Source: Nemertoderma westbladi (taxonomy: Eukaryota; Xenacoelomorpha; Nemertodermatida; Nemertodermatidae). Taken from it: a stretch of DNA of 53,808 bases. Position numbers and translations under genes: made by a program. Of this stretch, positions 47,401-53,808 are shown one piece after another (positions within the stretch are counted from its first letter, which is position 1; every line of letters starts with the position of its first letter). The notes under the pieces are model-generated. The model was given only the letters and a program-made list of their open reading frames with translations. It did not search any database and was not told where the DNA came from. The DNA is taken from the NCBI GenBank assembly GCA_032718475.1, contig JAUCBJ010004003.1, positions 1 through 53,808 of the forward strand, in the 5' to 3' direction.

Positions 47401-50400
47401 TTTTCAGACCATCCACTCACTATATATTTTTCAGACCATCCAATCACTATATATTTTTCAGACCATCCACTCACTATATATTTTTCAAACCATCCACTCA
47501 CTATATATTTTTCAGACATATATCTCCACTTTATTGCTACTTACCACCTAGATTTATCATCGAGGGGTTGTCGGTCCAAAAAGACCAGTGTCTGTCCCAC
47601 GAAGTCTTTGTATCCATGTCGATCGTGATCCCACACGGAGACCCCTAGCTGTCTGTGTGGGAACTCCCTGGGAGACACCGAGTATACAAACGATTGGTTC
47701 CATTGTGGGTGGCTGGTTTGGGATACTGTCTTGGTCCGTCGTTCACTCCGCTCACTAAAAATAATAACAAAATATATTTAGAAATAGGGCCGCACTATGG
47801 TGTAATGGCGGACGATACTGAACCGCACTATGGTGTAATGGCGGACGATACTGAACCGCACTATGGTGTAATGGCGGACGATACTGAACCGCACTATGGT
47901 GTAATGGCGGACGATACTGAAACAGAGCCGCCCCCAAATCCCATAGTCAGTCGATATCAAATCAATCGGTCAGTCGCCCGTGGTAGTTTGAGTTGGGTTG
48001 GCGGCCGCACCAGCACGATCACAATCGCATTTAACATGTAGTACACATGTCCTGGAATATAGTGTCGTAATTTAGTGACATGCCCCCCTACCCCTCCAAA
48101 TTTTTCTACAAATCTTAGAGATAGCCTGAAATTTTAAACGGAGATAGTTTCACCTCCCGACCACTGACTGGGTGAGCCAGAATGTTTATTTTAGCTTTCA
48201 ATATTTAGCTACAAGCGTTGGAAAAAAGTGTCTCTGACGATATTGCACCAGTTACACTGCAGTTATTTTTCAACCTTATAGTGATTTGGAAATTTTTTGT
48301 GAAATTTAAAACGGTTTTCAGATTAGGAATCTGTAGATGAAGGCGGTTATAATGATTTCTAGATTACATTTCAAAGACGAAAAATAAAGCCGACGGAGAT
48401 GGTTAAATATTGCGAAATAGACGATTTTTAACGGCTTCTTGTATCGAAATAGCCCAGAAATTGAAAAATCCGGCCAGGCCACCAGTAAGAAAATTTGTCG
48501 AACTATCATCATACTAAATTTCGTAGCATTTTATTGAAATTTGAAAAAGTTAGGGGGGGGGGGGGGGGGGGTTAGTACATGTGCCGTACATGTGCCAACA
48601 AAAATTTATATTAGACCTTTTATCAAACATTTAAATAACGCGACCAGTGGCGTATGTCCGGATAATAAATGAGTATACAATAGCAGCTGACATACCTTGT
48701 GTCAGGCAAGAGGAATAATTTAACGTAGGGATTACGGGACCCGTTGTTATTACGTAACAACAAATCCACCGCTTGGAGAATAGTAACCACCAACTGCTCT
48801 TTGTTACTGCTGTACCACAGACGAATCTGTAAAACGTATTAAAATTTTAACAATATTAGAATAGTTACTGCTCTACCACAAACAAAGCAATCTGTAAATA
48901 TATAAATATTGGCTGACTGTGATTTAGCTGACCGATTTAGCTGGCTGTATCTGTCCCACCATTACCCACCATCCCACCATGTTCCTACCTATATCTGCAA
49001 CACCATGTCCTGTATCTGTCCCACCATGCCCCTACCTGTATCTGCAACACCATGTCCCTACCTGTATATGTCCCACCATGCTCCTACCTGTATCTGTCCC
49101 ACCATACCCCTACCTGTATCTGTCCCACCATGCTCCTACCTATATCTGTCCCACCATGCCCCTACCTGTATCTGTCCCACCATACCCCTACCTGTATCTG
49201 TCCCACCATGCTCCTACCTGTATCTGTCCCACCATGCCCCTACCTATATATGTCCCACCATGCCCCTACCTGTATCTGTCCCACCATACCCCTACCTGTA
49301 TCTGTCCCACCATGCTCCTACCTGTATCTGTCCCACCATACCCCTACCTGTATCTGTCCCACCATGCTCCTACCTATATCTGTCCCACCATGCCCCTACC
49401 TGTATCTGTCCCACCATGCTCCTACCTATATCTGTCCCACCATGCCCCTACCTGTATCTGTCCCACCATACCCCTACCTGTATCTGTCCCACCATGCTCC
49501 TACCTATATCTGTCCCACCATGCCCCTACCTGTATCTGTCCCACCATGCTCCTACCTGTATCTGTCCCACCATGCTCCTACCTGTATCTGTCCCACCATG
49601 CCCATACCTGTATCTGTCCCACCATGTCCCTACCTGTATCTGTCCCACCATACCCCTACCTGTATCTGTCCCACCATGCTCCTACCTGTATCTGTCCCAC
49701 CATGCCCCTACCTGTATCTGTCCCATCATGTCCCTCCCTACCTGTGTATCTGTCCCACATTGTCCCTATCTGTACCTGTCCCATCATGCCCCTACCTGTA
49801 TCTGTCCCACCATGACCCTCCCTACCTGTATATGTCCCACCATGCCCCTACCTCTATCTGTCCCACCATGTCCCTCCCTACCTGTGTATCTGTGCCATAT
49901 TGTCCCTACCTGTACCTGTCCCATCATGCCCCTACCTGTATCTGACCCACCATGACCCTCCCTACCTGTGTATCTGTCCCACCATGCTCCTACCTGTATC
50001 TGTCCCACCATGACACTCCCTACCTGTGTATCTGTCCCACCATGCTCCTACCTGTATCTGTCCCACCATGCTCCTACCTGAATCCGTCCCACCAAGCCCC
50101 TACCTATATCTGTCCCATCATGTCCCTACCTGTATATGTCCCACCATGTCCCTACCTGTATCTGTCCCTCCATACCCCTACCTGTATCTGTCCCACCATG
50201 CCCCTACCTGTATATGTCCCATCATGTCCCTACCTGTATATGTCCCACCATGACCCTACCTGTATCTGTCCAACCATGTCCCTCCCTACCTGTGTATCTG
50301 TCCCACCTTGTCCCTACCTGTACCTGTCCCATCATGCCCCTACCTGTATCTGTCCCACCATGACCCCCACTACCTGTGTATCTGCCCCACCATTCTCCTA

Positions 50401-53286
50401 CCTGTATCTGTCCCATCATAATCCTACCTGTATCTGTCCCACCATGCCCCTACCTATATCTGTCCGAAAATGTCCCTACCTATATATGTCCCACCATGCC
50501 CATACCTGTATCTGTCGCGCTATGTCCCTACCTGTATCTGTCCCACCTTGTCCCTCCCTACCTGTGTATCTGCCCTACCATATCCCTACCTGTATCTGTC
50601 CCACCATGACCCTACCCGTATCTGTCCCACCTTGTCCCTACCTGTACCTGTCCCATCATGCCCCTACCTGTATCTGTCCCACCATGTACCCCACTACCTG
50701 TGTATCTGCCCCACCATTCTCCTACCTGTATCTGTCCTACCATGTCCCGACCTGTATCTGTTCCACCATGTCCCTCCCTACCTGTGTATCTGTCCCACCA
50801 TGCTCCTACCTGTATCTGTCCCATCATGCTCCTACCTGTATCTGTCCCACCATGCTCCTACCTGTACCTGTCCCACCATGCTCCTACCTGTATCTGTCCC
50901 ACCATGCTCCTACCTATATATGTCCCACCACGCCCCTACCTGTATCTGTCCCACCATGTCCCTACCTGTATATGTCCCACCTTTCCCCTACCTGTATCTG
51001 TCCCACCATGTCCCTCCCTACCTGTATCTGTCCCACCATGCCCCTTACCTGTATCTGTCCCTCCATACCCCTACCTGTATCTGTCCCACCATGTCCCTAC
51101 CTGTATATGTCCCACCTTTCCCCTACCTGTATCTGTCCCACCATGTCCCTCCCTACCTATATCTGTCCCACCACGCCCCTACCTGTATCTGTCCCACCAT
51201 GTCCCTACCTGTATATGTCCCACCTTTCCCCTACCTGTATCTGTCCCACCATGTCCCTCCCTACCTGTATCTGTCCCACCATGCTCCTACCTGTATCTGT
51301 CCCACCATGCTCCTACCTGTATCTGTCCCACCATGTCCCTCCCTACCTGTATCTGTCCCACCATGCTCCTACCTATATCTGTCCCACCACGCCCCTACCT
51401 GTATATGTCCCACCTTTCCCCTACCTGTATCTGTCCCACCATGTCCCTCCCTACCTATATCTGTCCCACCACGCCCCTACCTGTATCTGTCCCACCATGT
51501 CCCTACCTGTATATGTCCCACCTTTCCCCTACCTGTATCTGTCCCACCATGTCCCTCCCTACCTGTATCTGTCCCACCATGCTCCTACCTGTATCTGTCC
51601 CACCATGCTCCTACCTGTATCTGTCCCACCATGCTCCTACCTATATCTGTCCCACCACGCCCCTACCTGTATCTGTCCCACCATGTCCCTACCTGTATAT
51701 GTCCCACCTTTCCCCTACCTGTATCTGTCCCACCATGTCCCTCCTACCTGTATCTGTCCCACCATGCCCCTTACCTGTATCTGTCCCTCAATACCCCTAC
51801 CTGTATCTGTCCCACCATGTCCCTACCTGTATTGTATATGTCCCACCTTTCCCCTACCTGTATCTGTCCCACCATGTCCCTCCCTACCTATATCTGTCCC
51901 ACCACGCCCCTACCTGTATCTGTCCCACCATGTCCCTACCTGTATATGTCCCACCTTTCCCCTACCTGTATCTGTCCCACCATGTCCCTCCCTACCTGTA
52001 TCTGTCCCACCATGCTCCTACCTATATCTGTCCCACCACGCCCCTACCTGTATCTGTCCCACCATGTCCCTACCTGTATATGTCCCACCTTTCCCCTACC
52101 TGTATCTGTCCCACCCATGTCCCTCCCTACCTATATCTGTCCCACCACGCCCCTACCTGTATCTGTCCCACCATGTCCCTACCTGTATATGTCCCACCTT
52201 TCCCCTACCTGTATCTGTCCCACCATGTCCCCTCCCTACCTGTATCTGTCCCACCATGCTCCTACCTGTATCTGTCCCACCATGCTCCTACCTGTATCTG
52301 TCCCATAATGCTCCTACCTGTATCTGTCCCACCATGCCCCTACCTGTATCTGTCCCCACCATGCCCATACCTGTATCTGTCCCCACCATGCCCCTACCTG
52401 TATCTGTCCCACCATGCTCCCTACCTGTATCTGTCCCACCATGTTCCTACTGTACCTGTATCTGTCCCTACATGTATCTATATCACAATGCCCCCCTACC
52501 TGTATCTGTGCCACAATGCCCCCTCCTCTATCTGTCCCCACCATGCCCCCCTACCTGTATCTGTCCCAGCACCACAGGATACGTTGTAACTGATTCCGGT
52601 GCGGTCACCGTTACAGACGGTCTCCGAACGTGTCCGGGCCCGGTGGCAGCGCCGGAATCGACTTGTAGCCGACCTGTGTTGGAGGAGGGGTCACTGGAAG
52701 ATCGGTTGACAGGTGGAGATCGTTTATCATTGGAGTTTAAACGTCGGTCCCTGAAAACGTAACAACGGTATATAAATACGCGTCACAATGGCAAGATAAA
52801 TAAATGCGCGTCATAACGTTAGATAAATGCGCGTCATAACGTTAGATAAATGCGCGTCATAACGTTAGATAAATGCGCGTCATAACGTTAAATAAATGCG
52901 CGTCATAACGTTAGATAAATGCGCGTCATAACTTTAAATAAATGCGCGTCATAACGTTAGATAAATGCGCGTCATAACGTTAAATAAATGCGCGTCATAA
53001 CGTTAGATAAATGCGCGTCATAACGTTAAATAAATGCGCGTCATAACGTTAGATAAATGCGCGTCATAACGTTAAATAAATGCGCGTCATAACGTTAGAT
53101 AAATGCGCGTCGCCGAATCCGCACTCCTCACTTCGTCCAGACCGGTGTCCCGTACTCACCCGGACATTTGTCTTGAGACCACGAGTTCTACCTGGGAGTC
53201 CATCTTGGTTTCCATAATATAATCGAAAACTTCATCAAAAGTCGCTCCCTTCAGGTTCCGGCCGCTCCACGATAAAACTTGGTCAC
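38239..53286 (-). CDS. RIMS: RIM (regulating synaptic membrane exocytosis) gene, five exons
   Basis: RIM is a presynaptic active-zone scaffold that links vesicles, Munc13 and calcium channels. Five minus-strand exons were read: 53,286-53,160 (PDZ end), 52,750-52,555 (linker), 48,826-48,696 and 47,754-47,545 (C2A), 38,402-38,239 (post-C2A linker). Every junction keeps frame, splitting codons correctly (GG|G, AG|T, TG|G). Upstream exons (Zn finger, start of PDZ) lie beyond 53,286 and downstream exons (C2B) were not found. Introns of 0.4, 3.7, 0.9 and 9.1 kb hold tandem arrays, a MITE and an antisense gene. The order PDZ, RRPSVTVT linker, C2A, SDSDTSD linker is specific to RIM proteins. Confidence 0.9.
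38880..39092 (-). mobile_element. Fragment of poly-C foldback family C
   Basis: On the minus strand: CGTAATATAGTGT, ACACGGACCCCCCCCC, then TCCATTTATTCTATGTAATA and TTCTGGAATATTTTGTT, which parallel parts of the element at 29,582-35,931 in order. An internal deletion is likely. Confidence 0.45.
39100..40568. other. Intronic spacer with short inverted repeats
   Basis: Apart from the possible caspase exon (39,312-39,392), no gene was seen. CATTATGTCAACTTATCA at 39,100 is inverted at ~39,809-39,826. A hairpin with GTTTATTTATGT arms lies at ~39,854-39,905. These may mark another degraded MITE. Confidence 0.35.
39312..39392 (+). CDS. Possible last exon of the plus-strand CARD-caspase
   Basis: After ATCTACAG, a phase-0 frame (ISFREPAVDNSYQSRMCSRP...) ends at TAA (39,390-39,392), giving a protein of 342 residues, a normal CARD-caspase length. 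The expected Ser-x-Leu strand near the C-terminus is only loosely matched. A GTAAGT 24 bp after the stop allows a different exon model. The implied intron would contain a RIM exon on the other strand. AATAAA lies at 39,671-39,676. Confidence 0.4.
   Translation: MSFREPAVDNSYQSRMCSRPRSSVIQ
40569..40576 (+). promoter_or_regulatory. TATA box candidate for the repeat-protein gene
   Basis: TATAAAAG, 153 bp before the ATG at 40,729. A second candidate, TATAAATA, is at 40,583-40,590. Confidence 0.45.
40729..43884 (+). CDS. Intronless gene for a 1,051-aa tandem-repeat protein of unknown function
   Basis: ATG at 40,729 has a good context (A at -3, G at +4). One open frame runs to TAA at 43,882. The N-terminus is unique and basic (MAEKKHKGKSKELKDFLWSG; KKFVRKKIGSNQS). 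The body is ~12 large repeats of a ~68-residue module (GHEKFVGREIGSNQSDEYSN; EPIFMEISDVPPN; YDARRAQANGSAAGHT). One to five 13-residue GRDRTNSQGHTAV sub-repeats separate successive modules. The C-terminus is unique and acidic/Ser-rich, ending MALTSSDDSD. No signal peptide or membrane segment; the composition predicts disorder. Repeats are nearly identical in DNA, so they are recent or homogenised, yet no copy has a stop. A TATA box precedes and AATAAA follows. It lies antisense within a RIM intron. I do not recognise the family. Confidence 0.65.
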   Translation: MAEKKHKGKSKELKDFLWSGSKEGRPRLRSIIGDQISEVRQTQTYQNATKVLKTVKKFVRKKIGSNQSVAISNQVYEDDNIMSNGHDARGQQANGSAAGHTAAGRDRTNSQGHTAVGRDRTNSQGHTAVGHEKFVGREIGSNQSDEYSNQENEEPIFMTRADVPSNKYDARRAQANGSAAGHTAAGRDRTNSQGHTAVGHEKFVGREIGSNQSDEYSNQENQEPIFMEISDVPPNHYDARRAQAYGSAAGHTAAGRDRTNSQGHTAVGHEKFVGREIGSNQSDEYSNQENQEPIFMEISDVPPNHYDARRAQANGSAAGHTAARRNRTNSQGHTVVGRDRTNSQGHTAVGHEKFVGREIGSNQSDEYSNQENQEPIFMEISDVPPNRYDARRAQANGSAAGHTAARRNRTNSQGHTVVGRDRTNSQGHIAVGHEKFVGREIGSNQSDEYSNQENQEPIFMEISDVPPNRYDARRAQANGSAAGHTAARRNRTNSQGHTVVGRDRTNSQGHTVVGRDRTNSQGHTAVGHEKFVGREIGSNQSDEYSNQENQEPIFMEISDVPPNRYDARRAQANGSAAGHTAVGRDIINSQGHTAVGHEKFVGREIGSNQSDEYSNQENEEPIFMEISDVPPNRYDARRAQANGSAAGHTAAGRDRTNSQGHTAVGHEKFVGREIGSNQSDEYSNRENEEPIFMEISDVPPNHYDARRAQANGSAAGHTAAGRDRTNSQGHTVVGRDRKNSQGHTAVGRYRTNSQGHTVVGRDRTNSQGHTAVGHEKFVGREIGSNQSDEYSNQENEEPIFMEISDVPPNHYDARRAQANGSAAGHSAARRDRTNSQGHTAVGRDRTNSQGHTAVGHEKFVGREIGSNQSDEYSNRENQEPIFMEISDVPPNRYDARRAQANGSAAGHTAAGRDRTNSQGHTAVGRDRTNSQGHTAVGHEKFVGRVIGSNQPDTSSDDDEVDESFMEISDAPPNQYDARRAQANGSASGHTRAGRETTSVKGHTMRHTKKPDSNETIDDTYTTVFDKDERGKLGKQPEPKRYMALTSSDDSD
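43909..43914 (+). terminator. Polyadenylation signal candidate
   Basis: AATAAA 25 bp after the stop codon of the repeat-protein gene. Confidence 0.45.
44200..47516. repeat. 27-bp minisatellite, ~120 copies, in the RIM 9.1 kb intron
   Basis: The plus-strand unit is CCACTCACTATATATTTTTC then AGACCAT. Variants (CACCATATA, CACCGTATATTC, CACAATATA, CTATAGATT) are arranged in copied blocks; the CTATAGATT variant recurs 783 bp apart, exactly 29 units. On the minus strand, the RIM sense strand, each canonical unit contains TATAGTGAGTGG, a GTGAGT donor-like site. The array begins ~30 bp after the real donor of the second C2A exon. As 27 is divisible by 3, both strands are open for >3.3 kb. Confidence 0.95.
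47545..47754 (-). CDS. RIMS: RIM exon: C2A domain, second half
   Basis: After ACTAAAATTTTTAG-type acceptor (TTTTAG), reads SERSERRTKTVSQTSHPQWN, then QSFVYSVSPREF and SVWDHDRHGYKDFVGQTLVF. Loop 3 keeps an Asp-x-Asp pattern, whereas vertebrate RIM C2A has lost it. Donor GTAAGT. Confidence 0.92.
47790..47926. repeat. 33-bp tandem repeat, 4 copies
   Basis: The unit is CCGCACTATGGTGTAATGGC then GGACGATACTGAA. It lies ~35 bp upstream (in RIM sense) of the acceptor of the second C2A exon. Confidence 0.9.
48041..48600. mobile_element. Family C poly-C element copy in a RIM intron
   Basis: Starts TA|CACATGTCCTGGAATATAGT, followed by GTCGTAATTT, a C-rich tract, AAATTTTTCTACAAATCTTA and GGGTGAGCCAGAAT, all shared with the element at 29,582-35,931. 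It ends near a poly-G tract (48,552-48,571) and GTACATGTG. Confidence 0.65.
48696..48826 (-). CDS. RIMS: RIM exon: C2A domain, first half
   Basis: After TTTTACAG, reads IRLWYSSNKEQLVVTILQAV then SRNPYVKLFLLPDT, the first strands of a C2 domain. The loop-1 acidic positions used for calcium in synaptotagmin read Asn here (LRNNNGSRNPYVK). Donor GTATGT. Confidence 0.92.
48960..52554. repeat. 26-bp minisatellite (~130 copies) carrying copies of a RIM 5' splice site
   Basis: The plus-strand unit is CCTACCTGTATCTGTCCCAC then CATGCC; longer CCCTCCCTACC and GTGTATC variants are interspersed, mostly in ordered groups. On the minus strand (RIM sense) it reads GGGACAGATACAG|GTAGG. The linker exon ends CTGGGACAGATACAG followed by GTAGGG, so the array starts at the exon boundary and repeats its last ~13 bases and donor. 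It fills most of the 3.7 kb intron. All three plus frames are open by chance and are not considered genes. Confidence 0.95.
52555..52750 (-). CDS. RIMS: RIM exon: linker between PDZ and C2A
   Basis: Begins after CGTTTTCAG; 65 codons plus one base. Ser/Pro-rich, with HVRRPSVTVTAPESV matching the conserved RPSISVTSP-type motif before C2A, ending YPVVLGQIQ. Donor GTAGGG immediately follows. The last ~13 bases, GGACAGATACAG plus the donor, recur in every unit of the adjacent minisatellite. Confidence 0.88.
52783..53112. repeat. 23-bp minisatellite, ~14 copies, in the 409-bp RIM intron
   Basis: The unit is ATAAATGCGCGTCATAACGT then TAG; some units have TAA instead of TAG. In RIM sense, TAG-type units contain CTAAC, a branch-point-like sequence. 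It occupies most of the intron between the PDZ and linker exons. Confidence 0.92.
53160..53286 (-). CDS. RIMS: RIM exon: C-terminal half of PDZ domain
   Basis: Reads GDQVLSWSGRNLKGATFDEV then FDYIMETKMDSQVELVVSRQ, the RIM PDZ pattern (GDEVLxWNG, ATxEEVxxIxxETK, QVELVVSR). Acceptor TTGCCAG at 53,287 and donor GTGAGT after 53,160. Confidence 0.92.
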
Positions 53287-53808
53287 CTGGCAACCAAAAA
53301 ATAATAAATTGTTGTGGCATGCATACACAGTTTAATATCCCGACAGAAACAACCTAAAACCTTGGTTGCTACGGGATGGGCACCCTTTATATTTTGATAT
53401 TTTACATTCTACGGCATACAGTAGGTACTTACCTACCTACTAGAGTTGAAACAGAGACTTGTCACCGATCTCTGTTCTCTGTTCTTTGGATTCTCCGGGC
53501 TAATTTTTGGTCTCTGGATAGGATCTGGATAGGATAGGGTCTCAGTGATTTTTCAAATTAAAAATATATATTTATCTTGTACAACATAAAATTAAAATTT
53601 AAGATTTCAGGTAATTGAACCAGTAATCTTCTATTTAATTTAATGTGCGTTTAATTTTAAGTTAAATTAGCACCTAAAGAGGGTTCTTATTTAAGAATAA
53701 GGGTGCTTAATTTGAGCAACCATAAAATTAAAAGGTAAATGATTTGAACATTTGTAAATTAAGTGCCTTTTTTATTTAACAAAGTCCCTATGTAGCAAAA
53801 CAAATTAA
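53287..53808 (-). other. RIM intron upstream of the PDZ exon; no exon seen
   Basis: AT-rich. Contains a GTCTCTG-rich stretch (53,455-53,545) and T/A-rich sequence to the window end. No further RIM exon was recognised. Confidence 0.4.

Noticed and set aside
44143-47628. Very long open frames on both strands (HPLTIYFSD repeats and the opposite-strand repeats)
   Set aside because: The 27-bp unit is divisible by 3 and has no stops in these frames, so openness is automatic. The plus frame also runs antisense through a RIM exon, and no unique coding ends were seen.
48909-52762. Several overlapping Pro/Cys-rich open frames on the plus strand
   Set aside because: All three plus frames encode shifted versions of the same 26-residue period from the 26-bp array, and they end antisense to a RIM exon.
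44200-53112. CRISPR array
   Set aside because: The units are directly adjacent with no unique spacers and lie in introns of an animal gene.

Overview
The window looks like nuclear DNA of an invertebrate animal, probably marine. Genes are split by GT-AG introns, and homologues of animal-only genes are present: the synaptic scaffold RIM, CARD-caspases and an animal-type lipoxygenase. Nothing bacterial was seen. The sequence does not fix the species; a non-vertebrate bilaterian is the safest reading. Coding sequence is sparse, and tandem minisatellites plus nested transposons fill much of the 54 kb.

Layout, left to right. 0.3-2.8 kb (+): the last five exons of a lipoxygenase gene. 3.6-9 kb: minisatellites around a broken HECT-domain gene and a two-exon gene of unknown function. 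9.1-15.6 kb (-): a decayed LINE whose ORF2 (endonuclease, reverse transcriptase) follows an ORF1 that appears to include a Ulp1/SENP-type protease domain. 16.5-20.1 kb (+): a decayed gag-like region. 20.2-22.8 kb (+): the 3' end of a second LINE, split by a piggyBac-like element with TTAA duplications. 23.5-25.0 kb (+): a second broken HECT gene related to the first. 25.1-27.35 kb: a 50-bp minisatellite with higher-order structure.

27.9-29.2 kb (-) and 36.4-37.7 kb (+) hold two divergently transcribed CARD-caspase genes, separated by a stack of at least four nested transposons whose target duplications can be read. From 38.2 kb to the right edge, five exons of a RIM gene run on the minus strand (PDZ end, linker, C2A, post-C2A linker) with matching splice phases. 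Its introns carry four large tandem arrays and an antisense, apparently intronless gene for a ~1,050-residue repeat protein.

The most unusual points are: (1) a ~3.6 kb array in a RIM intron whose 26-bp unit copies the end of the preceding exon together with its 5' splice site, with a second array in another intron carrying GTGAGT in every unit; (2) the antisense repeat-protein gene; (3) the LINE-associated Ulp1-like protease; (4) the caspase pair around the transposon nest. All identifications are from reading translations by eye; no database search was possible.
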